Positions 19,832-30,490 of a stretch of DNA of 64,000 bases are shown in pieces. The stretch is from NCBI GenBank assembly GCA_949825045.1, contig OX463832.1:25848552-25912551 (forward strand). The letters are read 5' to 3'. The notes under the pieces were generated by a model. That model did no database searches. It was not told where the DNA came from and saw only the letters and a program-made list of their open reading frames with translations. The number at the start of each line of letters is the position of its first letter. Position 1 is the stretch's first letter. Source of the stretch: Argyresthia goedartella. Its lineage: Eukaryota > Arthropoda > Insecta > Lepidoptera > Argyresthiidae. The translations under genes were made by a program, and so were the position numbers.

Positions 19832-19905
19832 ATAGTTCGACAAAAGAGGACCCCTCAAAACATAAGAAAATTTTACAAAATAAGCAGGGGTTTTCTGGCA
19901 ATCAA

Positions 19906-22781
19906 ATGAAAAATACTAGGACAAAGGGTAAGCCCCACTTAAATATTTCCCATCAAAACATGCAGGGGCTACCTGGCAAAGAACTTATATTAGAATTATT
20001 TCTTAATCATTCAGACACCGATGTTATTTGTATTACAGAACACTGGTTAAAGGAAAATATAATGTCTTTTAACATAAATAATTACAAAATTGTCAGTTGT
20101 TACAATAGAAAGACTGCTGATAGAGGTGGTTCTTTAATCTTAGTAAAAAATAATATTAAGGTGAAACAACGGAAAGATATTCTTGCACTTACTGTGGAAA
20201 GACAAATAGAGGTATCCTGTATTTAGTTGGATAGCCATATTATTGTTTGTGTCTACAGACCTCCGAGAGATGAAAACGGCCATGGCAATTTTGAAATGTT
20301 CGAGAAAATTATGGAGGATGCCCTCATTATACTTTGTAATAGCAGAAAAAAGTTAATTATTTGTGGCGATTTTAATGTAGATTTGCTTGTAGACACAACA
20401 TTGAAACAACGATTAATAACTCTGTTCAAATCATTTAATTTATGTCATATATTTCTAGAGCCGACTAGAATTACACTTACCAGCCAAACTTGCTTAGATA
20501 ACGTATTTTGTGACTGAGCAGTCACAAGTAAAAATGTAATTAACTGCTTACCCTCCGATCACAGTGGTCAAACAGTTTCATTCCCAATTGCCAGTAAAAA
20601 TAGGACTGATCCATCATTTTATAGGCCTATTACATCCCATAGACTAGAGATGTATATGAAAAAGTTAGATATAAATTTGCCAGTACCGGATTTTGATGAA
20701 CAGAACCCAAACAAAATCTACTCAGACTTCTTCAGCATTATTCAGACAGAATTCAATAAAGTTTTTAAATTAAAGAAAGTCAGTGACTACAACGGTAAAT
20801 CTAAATTTAATGACTGGGCAACGTTTGGAATTCGTAAAAGTAGAGTTATCTTATATGACCTTTATGAACAAAAAATCTATAACTTTGATCGAAAATTTCA
20901 TGACTACGTTAAAAAATATTCCAAAACTTTTAAGTTGGTTTGTAGAACTGCAAAAACTTTACACATTAATAGAAAAATTCAAAATTCAAATAATAGAATG
21001 AAAACAGTTTGGCAAATAATAAACCGCGAAACTGGAAAAGTTATACCAAGGGACAATGATTTCTGCCTAAAGATAGGTGATGATGTTGTTAAATCCAGCG
21101 CTGATGTTGCTCGAGCTTTTGAAACATTCTTCACCAATGTACCCTTACTCACAACAGACCGTCTAAATTCATCTCCATATGAAGCAGAGACTTTATTAAA
21201 AAATAGCACTAGCGTCAGTAATGTATATTTAAAATTTCATCATGTATATCCCCAGGACATTGTCAAAACGTTTAAATTACTTAACTTAAAAAATACGGAA
21301 GACCTGTGGGATATATCAGTCAAAGTCATTGGTTCAGTAATTCTAGTTATAGCCCCAAACTTAGCTTATATATTCAATAAATGTGTTGACGATGGGGCTT
21401 TCCCAGACCTCATGAAACACACTAAACTGATACCTCTGTTCAAGTCGGGACATAAGGGTGATCCTTCAAATTTCAGACCAATATCTGTTCTTCCAACACT
21501 AAGTAAAATATTTGAAAAGAATTTACTCAATCAAATGCTCTCACACTTCAACCGTACAAAACAACTCCACGCCAAACAATACGGTTTCACTAGGGGTAAA
21601 TCGACTACGGATGCAGGTATTACCCTTATATCTCATATTTATTGTGCATGGGAGGCCGCACAGGATGCTATCGGAGTTTTTTGCGACCTGTCGAAGGCGT
21701 TTGATTGTGATGATCATAATACGCTATTAATTAAATTAAGTCATTACGGAGTTAGAAATAAAGCGTTGGATCTACTAAGATCATACCTAAGCAATAGAAT
21801 TCAAAAGGCAGAAGTTAACGGCGTAAAATCTGATGGATCGGGTGTTAAAATGGGCGTTCCACAAGGTTCCATATTAGGCCCTTTCTTATTCCTGGTATAT
21901 ATTAATGATCTGCATTTCATGGTGGAGAAATTAACTGACATATTGTTGTTTGCTGATGATACTTCACTGGTCTTCAAAATTGAAAGACAAAAAGGAGAAT
22001 TTGATGATGTTAATGGTGTATTGTCTTTAACCTTGAATTGGTTCACAGTTAATAATTTATTGTTAGACGCTGGTAAAACCAAGTGTATCAAATTCTCACT
22101 TCCAAATGTCAGGCAAGTTGAGACCAGTTTAGTGTTAGACAACAGCACGTTAGAATTAGTAAATGATACGAAGTTTCTTGGAATAACCATTGATAGCAAA
22201 TTGCAGTGGGGACCCCACATAGATAAATTGGCTGTTAATTAAGTTCTGCGGCTTACGCTGTTAGGAACATCAGACAAAGCACAGATGTGGCTACATCTAG
22301 GCTAGTATATTTTAGTTACTTTCATAGTGTGATGTCCTATGGTATCTTGTTGTGGGGGAAAGCAGCGGATATTCAAACTATTTTTATTTTACAGAAAAGA
22401 GCTATTCGAGCAATTTATAATTTAAAACGAACAGACTCTTTATGAGAGCTTTTTAAAGAAATTGACATACTAACAGTAGCTAGTCAATTTATTTTCGAAA
22501 ATATAATGTATGTACGCAAGAACCTTACAACATTTTCCAAACTTAGCGATAGCTGTAATGTTTACCTAAGAAATAATCACAGACTATGTGCGCCCCGTTT
22601 TAGACTCGCGAAGGTTAGCAATTCTTTCAAGGGTCAGTGCATTCTCTACTACAATAAGATACCTCTGGAGATTTTGAAATTGCCATTTGAGCAATTTAAA
22701 AAGCATGTTAAAGCGACTTTGTCGAAAAAGGGATATTACAATGTTCAAGATTACTTAAATGACAGGACTGTATGGGGTTAA
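19906..22781 (+). pseudogene. LINE-1 ORF2 (endonuclease plus reverse transcriptase), broken
   Basis: The frame starting at 19906 encodes an EEP-type endonuclease (ISHQNMQG, ICITEHWL, LIICGDFNVD and the SDHSG motif near 20558) followed by reverse transcriptase (FRPISVLPTLSKIFE, CDLSKAFDCDDH, MGVPQGSILGPFLF, and the catalytic FADD near 21950). Defects: in-frame TAG at 20224-20226, TGA at 20515-20517 (probably from TGG), a one-base frameshift near 22230-22245 and TGA at 22443-22445 (probably from CGA). After the shift the C-terminal part continues to the normal end at 22781 (NVQDYLNDRTVWG). Only four lesions in nearly 2.9 kb, with catalytic motifs intact, indicate a recent copy. Role: target-primed reverse transcription. 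Confidence 0.9.
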
Positions 22782-23015
22782 TCTGGCTCAACACAGACCT
22801 TGCTGTTAATAATTTTGTAATTATTTATTCCAGCTTATTAAATAAAAATGAATCATAATTGTATTAGTTAAGCACAACCTATTTTTAAAAGAGATCTAAA
22901 AATCAATCTGTGGGAGTTTCTACGCCCTTCTTCTCCCACAGTGGTCCAATGTAGAGAAGAGGCAAAAAATGACGTTTGCTAAGTATATGTAAATATCTAC
23001 AGTAATAAAGTACTT

Positions 23016-23040
23016 TTGAGTTTGAGTTTGAGTTTGAGTT
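23016..23040 (+). repeat. (GAGTTT)n tail of LINE-1
   Basis: Four TTTGAG units close the element. Truncated relatives end in related but different tails: (GATTT)n at 15170, (TTGA)n at 32540 and (TTTGAC)n at 55190. Confidence 0.85.
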
Positions 23041-23348
23041 TTATGATTCATCAAAATCAGTTCAGTAGTTTGAAACTTATTAGCTTAACAAGGACACAAG
23101 TCAACCAAATTTTAGACTTTTTAACCCCAGATGACGAAAAAATATGAGTGCGTGTGTGTGAGGGTGTGTGTGTAAGTGTATGTGTGTATGAGGGTGTGTC
23201 TGTGTGTCTATCTGTGACACCCTAGCACTCAAACGGGTGGACGGATATTGGTGATATAGTACAAGTGAGAGACGACGAAAAAGAGGGTTGTTATAAGTTT
23301 GAAGTTTACGTCTATGTGTGTATGTATGGGTATCTGTGTGTGTGTGTG

Positions 23349-23392
<44 letters not shown>

Positions 23393-24300
23393 GATGTGTC
23401 TCTGTGTGTGTGTCTGTCTGTGGCACCCTAGCTCTCAAATGGGTGGACGGATTTTGGTGGTGCTGCACATAGGTCAGAATGAATGTATTTATACTGAGAC
23501 ACAGATTGACTTCCACATTTTTAACCTCCATCAACCAGGTAAGCTGTTATTAAAGTTTGAAGCCTCTGTAGGTCGGTGTGTCTATATAACAGTCCGTGGA
23601 AGCCTAGCGGTCAAACAGGTGCTAGTATTTTGATGCGGTTTTCAGTAAACGATGGTAGTAGACTTCCCTGTGAAAAATCTTAGATATGTTTTATTAAAAT
23701 CGGTTCAGTAGTTCGAAAGTTCTCAGCTTAATACGGAATAGCGCTCCAACGTGGACTGATTTTAATGCAATTTTTATAGTTGTAGTACACTTCACTGCGA
23801 TGGTTCGTCGATATATTTTATTAAAATCATAATAGAGGTTCCAAAGTTATCAAACTAAATAGGAAACAAGTGAACCAAATTATAGCCGTAAGGTTTCATT
23901 AATGTTTCGGGAGTGTTTTAATTATTTTATTTATAGTTATTATCCCTAACGACAAAAATAGGGGTGTTATAAGTTTGACGCGCCTGTCGGTGTGTCTGTC
24001 TGAACGACTGTTCGTGGCATCCTAGCAGTCGAACGGGTGGACGGATTTTAATGAAGTTTTCTGTAAATGATAGTAAATTTATTTGCGAAGGTTGTTTAAT
24101 ATTTTTTATTTAAATCGGTTCAATAGTTCAAATCTGGGAACAAGGAATAGCGGTCAAACCTGTGAACTGATTTTAATGTGTTTTTTTCAGTTGGTATTAG
24201 AGTTAACTGCGATGGCTCTGAGATGTGTTTTGTTGCAATCGGCTCAGTAGTTCTAAAGTTATGTGTCGGGGATCTTTTTTAGATTTAAAGTTATGTAGTA
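23041..24300 (+). repeat. Family F: degenerate tandem array with (GT)n tracts
   Basis: Two motifs alternate along 1.25 kb: a GGGTGGACGGATTTT-like motif at about 23233, 23436, 23610, 23745, 24027 and 24150, and an AATCGGTTCAGTAGTTC-like motif at about 23052, 23697, 23825, 24113 and 24238. Units are 110-280 bp and very diverged. (GT)n tracts lie at 23150-23215 and 23336-23420. An inverted relative is at 47455-48150. The long open frames over the (GT)n tracts are artefacts. I recognise the motif pair from lepidopteran sequence but cannot name the parent element. Confidence 0.7.
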
Positions 24301-24456
24301 ATCAGGTTTAAGAGTGGTATAGGCAGACCCCTAAAGGGCTGAGTAGAGAGGTGTGCTCGGAATACTGATTGTGATTTCGATTTAGCAAAATAAATTGCCA
24401 GGTAGATAATAATATTTCAAAAATATCGTCTTTTTTAAGGTTCCTTGTTTATATAT

Positions 24457-24817
24457 GTCACCGTAAGATAGTCAAAACCGTTAGTTGATAAACTAACGCT
24501 TTAGTTGATCAACTTGTAAACCAGACCGACAGGGTTTAGAATTTACGTTTCTTTTGTTCTTACATGTCAACCTAACACGAAGACTATTCGGAGGCTTCGC
24601 TGCGCTCGCCAACTCTAGTCTTCACCTAAGCTACCGCAGTGTTTGCCCTGGTATTTCGTTTGCAATACAAGTTTAAACTAGTTTACTATTTAACGGTTTT
24701 AACCGTTAACGTTAACCAACTAACGCATCATGTAGTAAGCAGTACACTACAGTTTGCTATCTGTCGGTAGTTTATCAACTAACGAGAAAAAAAAACGTAA
24801 GTTTATCTTACCGTGGC
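24457..24817 (-). mobile_element. TIR MITE (GTCACCGTAAGAT ends) with A-cassette, second copy
   Basis: Begins GTCACCGTAAGAT, ends ATCTTACCGTGGC. Internally it matches the 8043-8425 copy in reverse, with the A-cassette at 24548-24655. The cassette's hairpin is less GC-rich here (GAGGCTTCGCTGCGCTCGCC). Confidence 0.8.
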
Positions 24818-24865
24818 ATAGCCACCGCTCATTTTCTAAATGAAGACTCTCTGGGCGAAGCGAAG

Positions 24866-25130
24866 GTAAACCCCCTTTATCATTCGTGTTAGGAAGAACA
24901 TGTAACAACAGCAAAATCCAACGCTTCTGTTATATTTTAGTCGTGTGTCTATTTTTAGATTCCTAGTCGCCAAATTCAGTAATTCAGTCAGGCAAAACCA
25001 GTATTCTTGCCGAGCAAAAACGGGATTTACTGTCATAAGTTTAAATGCTACCCTTTGTTTAGTGGATGTTTCCCGTAGCGCGTAACGCGTAGCTCCTGCC
25101 GTAGCATGCGACTACGCCGTAGCGCAAGCC
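24866..25130 (+). repeat. Second copy of the GTAGC-rich 265-bp repeat
   Basis: Matches 16404-16676 almost throughout, including the CGTAGCGCGTAACGCGTAGC tract. Preceded by a cassette remnant (GGGCGAAGCGAAGG). It separates the complete MITE at 24457-24817 from the half copy at 25136-25288. Confidence 0.75.
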
Positions 25131-25135
25131 GTAGC

Positions 25136-25288
25136 CGTTTACTATTTAACGGTTTTAACTGTAAGTTTATCAACTAACGCGTCATATAGTAAGCAGTACG
25201 CAACAGTTTACTATCTGTCGATAGTTGGCCAACTAACGAGAAAAAAACGTTAGTTTATCAACAAACGGTTTGAAAATCTTACGGTGAC
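25136..25288 (-). mobile_element. Half copy of the GTCACCGTAAGAT MITE
   Basis: Matches the right half of 24457-24817 and ends with ATCTTACGGTGAC followed by ATAT. The outer flanks of the two copies are both ATAT (24453-24456 and 25289-25292), so the original element may span 24457-25288 with an internal duplication plus insertion. Confidence 0.7.
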
Positions 25289-25301
25289 ATATTTCGCCGC
25301 G

Positions 25302-25493
25302 GCTCCGTTTTACGTCATCCTTTGGAATGCGCCAGTAAATGATTTCACGACTGTTTGTGATATGCTCAGCACGGAAAAGATGATGAATGAAAAGCTATAA
25401 ATCTACTTACTATCTAAGTAAATAATGAAGTAATCCCTTTTCTGGCACGTTCCAAAGCATGACGTAAAACCGAATATCACGCATAACCGCGGT
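25302..25493. mobile_element. Foldback element with CCGCGG ends
   Basis: CCGCGGCTCCGTTTTACGTC with CCTTTGGAATG on the left is answered by CGTTCCAAAGCATGACGTAA and a terminal CCGCGG on the right. The right arm is closely related to 58735-58790, which precedes a Helitron-like terminus. Confidence 0.65.
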
Positions 25494-25559
25494 TAAATAC
25501 ATTCAAAATTTCATCCCATGATCATCCTTCGAAAACAGTTTTTTTTGGATTAAAAGATA

Positions 25560-25695
25560 TTTATATGTTAAGTCAGGGTATAAGCTATATACACATCAAA
25601 TTTCATCCAAATCCGTGCAGCCATTTTTGCGTGCAAGAGTGACAAACATATAAACAAGCACACACACAAACTTTCGCGATTATAATATTGTAGTA
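25560..25695 (+). mobile_element. 3' half of the common repeat seen at 5088-5342
   Basis: AATCCGTGCAGCCATTTTTG, TGCAAGAGTGACAAACATAT and ACTTTCGCGATTATAATATT ending in GTAGTAGGAT. Same order as the end of the 5088 copy. Confidence 0.6.
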
Positions 25696-26453
25696 GGATA
25701 TTTTTAAGCCCCGAAGAAAATAGAGAGGTGTTTTCAAAGCGTTCTTTCTGTGTGTGGCACTCTAGCTAGCTAGCGGTTGTACGGATGCGGGTCGCTCCTC
25801 TCCCTCAAATATGGCGAAGGGGGTGATGGCTGGTGCACAAGTCATAATCGTGAACGGGTGCTGCTTGGGGGGACTGCTCCAGGCTGGTTTCTCAAAAGGT
25901 ATGTTCATTACATCTTTTGCTTGTTCTTATTTCTTTTGCAAAATAGTTATTTAGAGAAATCTTATTGGCACTTAGAGATACGATGTTATAATATTGTCAT
26001 TAGATTAGATTATTTTTATATTGTACATTGTGGCATAAAAAGAATTGTATAATCTGCCCGTGGCGCGGCTATGAACGCGTTATTCGTATTCTCATAGTTC
26101 CCTCATCCAGTTATAAAACTATTCGTTTATCATTTTAGAGGCACCTTCATAGGTTTCTGAAATCCATATCGACATTGTCGGCACGTTGTTGAGCATAATA
26201 TGCATCAGACCTCAGATTAACGAAACTCTTTGCTTACAAACATTATGCATCGCACTGTCACACGTCACACATAAGTTCCGCCACCAACAAAGAGGTTGAA
26301 TGTAGTAAATAAATTAATGAACGACGAAGGAGTTTTAGTGATCTACAGCGAAAGAGGCTAAACTTTCCATGCAAAATATTTTTCGATTTTTTGGCGGTTT
26401 CTTTTAGTTTTTCGCATGTTTTTCGTAGTTTTATTTTTATCTAATCCTCCTCT
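25696..26453. other. Unassigned stretch with short family F and Helitron-like traces
   Basis: GTTCTTTCTGTGTGTGGCAC near 25740 resembles family F. CTGCCCGTGGCGCGGC at 26056 with TCGTATTCTCATAGTTCC matches 61288-61345, which has a CTAGCT start. No gene. Confidence 0.45.
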
Positions 26454-26601
26454 GGAGCTCTATTTTGGAATCACTCGCTACGTGGCGAGCGCTCGCCAAG
26501 CGCGACGATTGGTTCATATCACTCGACGTAACTAAGCTCCACCAATCGTGTCGCTTGGAAAGCGCTCGCTTCCGAGGCGAGTGATTCAAAAATAGAGCTC
26601 C
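26454..26601. mobile_element. 148-bp foldback MITE
   Basis: GGAGCTCTATTTTGGAATCA with CTCGC, GCGCTCGCCAAGCG, CGA and GATTGG on the left are mirrored by CCAATCGTGTCGCTTGG, GCGCTCGC and TGATTCAAAAATAGAGCTCC on the right. Nearly the whole element pairs. GC-rich compared with its surroundings. Confidence 0.8.
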
Positions 26602-26870
26602 TGGACAAATAGGAAACGCTACAGCCCAAAAGCATGACGGATTTCAATAAAAGGGGTGTTGTTGGATTCCTCTCAGTTTTCGGAGTGTGATAGGTTATAT
26701 AATTATAGTAAAAAGTCAATAGTTTGGATTTTAGATCGTAAAATTCAGTTTACAAAGTTATTGGTGCGGCTACTTTCATACTCCATGTACGTAACTAGGT
26801 TCATTCTTAAGTCTGTATGTGGTATAGAAAGAAAATGCTGTCGGGTTATTTGTTTTTAAAATAATTTCAC
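26602..26870 (+). mobile_element. Family E repeat
   Basis: AAGCATGACGGATTTCAATA, GTTGGATTCCTCTCAG, TCAATAGTTTGGATTTTAGA, GTTTACAAAGTTATTGGTGC and CTCCATGTACGTAACTAGG. The same order is seen at 33110-33400 and inverted at 40706-40990 and 54710-54875. Confidence 0.7.
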
Positions 26871-27144
26871 CTGTTACTTCAATCTTAACGAATTACACTA
26901 CTTTAACTCAACATTGGCTCAATTGTGCCTCGTACAAACTCTATAATGCTGTGGTACTAGTAACCCTGACTTACCTTAATCCATATCTGTGTGGGTTCAT
27001 ACGAAGCTCCTGTAAAGATGGAAAAAAATATTAGTAATTTCAAAAAATATGGTCAAGTGCGGTTTGGACTCGCACGTGAATTCTACACAAATGTACAAGA
27101 AAACTTAAATAAAAATAATAAAAGGAAATATATTAATATATATT

Positions 27145-27568
27145 ATCTACACACGTATCATAAAGCCTCTTTACTGCGTACAAAACCCGAACGTTACGAT
27201 CAGTATGATGTTAAACTACTTGGTACAAACTCATTTCTTATCTGAAAAATTACACATTATGACACATTATGTAATTTTTCTACATATTATGACATTCAAA
27301 TTTCGAACGCCGACGCCCGCCTGCGTGAAGTTGGTACTACAGAACAAGCTAAACAATTGCAGAACCACAATGCCGGTCAAACATGCGGTTCCTGAACACA
27401 TCAAAGAGAGCTTATGATTTGCGTGTAGATAAACTAGTGTATGTAACTGTACATAATTAGGCATTAAAACTCTCGAGTGCTATTAATATGAAACTCGCCT
27501 TCGGCTCATTTCATAAACCCACTCTCGAGTATTAATGCCCTCCATTATATAGCAGTCACATAAACTAC
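27145..27568 (+). mobile_element. Family B MITE, copy 3
   Basis: From ATCTACACACGTATCATAAA to CACATAAACTAC. A single GCCGACGCCCGCC block. The right part holds a further inverted pair, ACTCTCGAGTG against CACTCTCGAGTATTAATG. Some internal segments also pair (ATCTACACACG with GCGTGTAGAT), which can be mistaken for the element ends. Confidence 0.8.
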
Positions 27569-28084
27569 AATTATGTGGCTCTCTCACCTGTAGTGGGCAT
27601 CATGATTCAAATATGATCGTGGATTTCGCGGCTCATAAATGACAATGAAAATACGGCAGAAATTTCAATGACAAAATCACAAAAATAAATACATTATCAT
27701 TCCCGTGAGGCCCCTGCCTTAACATAACGTGTTTTTAAGTACTTAGTACGCCGTCGGAGGGAGAAGCTTAACCAAAAAGTTGCGTTCAAATGAGGTGGGT
27801 ACTAACTACATCCACCTTCATCCTCCTTACAAGCAAGCAAGCAATTTTTTTGGCCACATGGCACAGACATACAAGAGTTCAGCCTACACTAGTATGTCAG
27901 CGGCCGATTGTAGAATTGGGCACATCATGATGTGCCGCGCCATATTAAGATATGTGCCCAAACCAAAATCGGGCAGTTCGATGAGAACCAAACGTTTGTC
28001 AATATTCCCAGTAAACGCTTCGCCACATCATGATATGGCCAAAGGATAAAATGTCACGTCGTAAAATAGTTCAAATTTTGCGAA
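27569..28084. other. Unassigned stretch with a GGGCACATCATGATGTGCC palindrome
   Basis: 27870-28050 holds GGGCACATCATGATGTGCC and, further on, CCACATCATGATATGGCC. I recall similar sequence as repeated in moths, but nothing here shows its class. The 89-codon frame across it is not recognised. Confidence 0.4.
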
Positions 28085-28500
28085 TAAAACTAATCGGGTT
28101 CAGAATACGAGCCATACGACTGTGGAATGAGCTCCCTGCACTATCAGGGACAGTCGATCTCTAAATATATTCAAAAACCGGCTAAAGAAGCACTATCTCT
28201 CCCTTTCCAGTTAGATATATACGTAATTAAGTAATTGTAATAAATGTAAATAATATTTAAGTAATTGTGTATGCAGTCTATATTTAGAAATTAGGGTTAT
28301 CAGTATAATATTGTTTGTAGTATATATTAGTCGTAGTATTTATATAGTGAGCTTATCTCTCAAAACAGATTTCTGCCAGCTTGGTTTGCTGGAAGAAATC
28401 TCTTTTGAGAGATAAGCTCGCCCTTGTACATGTTTTTTCTATTATAAGTCATCTGTATGTCTGTTTTGTGTAGTACAATAAAGAAACTATTTAATTTTTA
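28085..28500 (+). mobile_element. 5'-truncated LINE with hairpin in the 3' UTR
   Basis: The frame gives IRAIRLWNELPALSGTV and, after a small shift, SLNIFKNRLKKHYLSL, the C-terminal pattern of LINE ORF2 proteins. The 3' UTR carries the 28349-28419 hairpin and ends with GTACAATAAAGAAACT. An inverted relative is at 1-240. Confidence 0.7.
28349..28419 (+). repeat. 32-bp stem, 7-base loop hairpin in a LINE 3' UTR
   Basis: Arm 28349-28380 and arm 28388-28419 are reverse complements apart from two positions; the loop is TTGGTTT. Such 3' hairpins can act as the recognition element for the reverse transcriptase, which is an inference here. Confidence 0.9.
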
Positions 28501-29544
28501 CAGGAGTTGCTTTTGAGACGTGTCAATCCGAATCACGGGCCTATCCAATACATAGCACATATTGAATTTGATGACTGTTGCTAACAGTGTTGCGCTTAGA
28601 GAAAGTTCGTGATATCTGCTTACTGCCGGACTTAGCAGTCTACACTAGTAGGCCGTAAACCAGCTGCACGAAGGCATCTAGGACACGCATCGATAGCACA
28701 TCCTTCAGGAGCCACCACTGTCAATCTAGCTGAGCACCAGCCTCGTGAGATCATTCCGATTCAGAAACTCTAATTCAGATTAAGCCTCATAATTAAATCT
28801 ACTTCCGGCAGGTACTCCGTTCGTTGCTGAACACTATTTCACAAACAGATACCAAGCTCGCTTCAAATTATTATGTTAGCTCTACATATCTAAACTATTC
28901 CATCCGGTAACGGTTCCGGTAGATAGGTAGGTTATAGGTATACCGTAAACCCAAACAATGCATCGGGTAGAACTGGGTGTAGTCTTGTGTCGGTCATGTA
29001 CGAAGAACGAATAGGAAACGTTACTGTGCAATGAACGAAAAGGAACGTTTCCCTACGATAATCGGACATTCGGTCTATTAGGACTATTAGGACATCGCTC
29101 CGAGAGAGCGGGGCGGCGGGCGGGAGGCATTGAGCCATGCCGACTCGCTCTCGCACACACAGACACGGCATTGACATCTTGACTAGAATGACAGTCCTAA
29201 GCCTGTTTAAGTATGAAGGGATATCAAATATTATTTAAGTTTTTATTTCTGCTATGCAAACAGAAACATAGAATTGTATAAATATGTTAATATTATCAGA
29301 GTATAATATTCCTCAAGTTTCTGCTCTGCACGAAAAGAAAGGTTAATAGCTCCATTTTTTATTCGATCCTACGTCATACATAAAACTGTTAGATCTTACT
29401 GGTACACTGACTGAAATGTCCTAGTACGGAGCGCTCTTTCTGATGACCGAGCAGGCACAAGACTAACTGGGTGGGCACCTACTTTACTGTTAAAAGGTAT
29501 TCACCACTATGGTCATACAGCATAAGCCCGCATACACATAATGG
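28501..29544. other. Unassigned stretch
   Basis: No open frame with recognisable similarity and no inverted repeat of note. Includes a GC-rich patch around 29100-29130. Confidence 0.4.
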
Positions 29545-29900
29545 CCTATCACAAACTTCAAATTTATGTATCAGTAAACTATACAAAGGAATACCGCAAC
29601 AACTTTTAAAGGCAATCGCCAAAACAATGATCAGTGCTTGGACAGAAAATACAATACCGGAGTCCTGGAATGAAACGGTCTAAGAAACCAATGACTATCG
29701 CCGATTGACAATGTGGGATATAGGATATCGCATTTACGCCACATACCTGCTTAAAAAAATAGACGAGTCAATAAAATAACTCGGGGACTACCCATGTAGA
29801 TTTTTTTCGCAATAGATCCACCGGTGACCACATCTACACACTAAGCAGAGTTCTAGAAGAATAATAGTGCGCGGGTAACAGAACATACAGGCTCTTGGTA
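29545..29900 (+). pseudogene. Old reverse transcriptase fragment
   Basis: Across several stops and shifts the translation shows the RT palm order: KAIAKTMISAWTENTIPESW, NDYRRLTM, YRIYATYLLKKID, LGDYPCRF and RSTGDHIYTLSRVLEE-like spacing. No catalytic YADD box remains. The parent is a LINE of a different type from LINE-1 and LINE-2. Confidence 0.65.
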
Positions 29901-30134
29901 TCGCAAAAGCATTATAAATTTAGACCTAATAAATTTCATAAAGAAATCAAACATGGAGTAGAAGATAGTTCGCCTGATTTACAAAACGGATAAATATATT
30001 TCACCGTGTTTAACCTGCGGACTAAACTAAAAACCCGCAGCCCTCACAAATGCTAACCGTTCTTGACTAAGAAAATATCCGTTGGGCGGAACCACGTCAT
30101 CATATTATTTGTCTGTGATACGTAACAGTGTTAC

Positions 30135-30490
30135 CACTCATCATGCTCAGCCCACATCAACCCACCGCTGGGCACAGACCTCTTCTCTATAGCGCAAACC
30201 CCTACGTTCCTGTGCCATCCGCATCAAATGAGATCCTGTCGACTTTAGCATATCGTCGGACCATCGGGCTGGTGGTCTGCCCACTGGCCTTGTCGCTCCC
30301 CGTGGCCACCACTCCGCGACTGCTTTGGTCCACCGTCCGTCATCCCGTCTAGCCAAGAGTCCCGCCCATCTCCACCTCAGTCTCGTTATTCGCTTACCTA
30401 CATCTTCGACCTTCGTCTTCCGTCGAGTTTCGACGTTTGGCACGCGGTCAACGAGAGAGATACCTAAAATGGAACGCCCCATTTCTGATT
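30135..30490 (-). pseudogene. RTE-like LINE ORF C-terminus and 3' end
   Basis: The minus-strand frame of 111 residues reads MGRSILGISLVDRV, RITRLRWRWAGLLARR, PVGRPPARWSDDM and ends AQRWVDVG, the conserved C-terminal block of RTE-clade ORFs common in Lepidoptera. It is followed by GAGGTCTGTGCCCAGCGGTG and a GATGA-type tail near 30140. Open but 5'-truncated, so it cannot be functional alone. It stands in opposite orientation to the RT fragment at 29545-29900. Confidence 0.8.

Larger units (their letters stand above)
17700..23040 (+). mobile_element. Nearly full-length non-LTR retrotransposon (LINE-1), CR1/Jockey group
   Basis: Order: short 5' UTR, ORF1 (17762-19831), ORF2 with endonuclease and reverse transcriptase (19906-22781), a 3' UTR with the CTCCCACAGTGGTCCAATGT block and AATAAA near 23003, and a (GAGTTT)n tail at 23016-23040. 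At least five degraded or truncated relatives lie in this window (3545, 4153/4938, 15168, 32205, 54880), so the family was active here repeatedly. Assignment to the CR1/Jockey group is from the endonuclease plus RT layout and the 3' microsatellite tail; the exact clade needs a tree. Confidence 0.88.

Noticed and set aside
23150..23430. CRISPR-like or satellite array
   Set aside because: Eukaryotic microsatellite with no constant repeat and unique spacers.
23229..23633. Frames of about 100 and 120 codons over (GT)n, one rich in Cys and Val
   Set aside because: Both strands are open because of the dinucleotide repeat; the regular VCVCV and THTHT patterns have no biological meaning.
27145..27430. 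Family B as a 290-bp MITE bounded by ATCTACACACG and CGTGTAGAT
   Set aside because: These inner inverted repeats are not the ends: similarity among copies continues to CACATAAACTACT, and the empty site in the palindrome places the border there.
27780..28049. 89-codon frame as a gene
   Set aside because: Crosses palindromic repeat motifs and shows no domain; the Met start has no supporting context.
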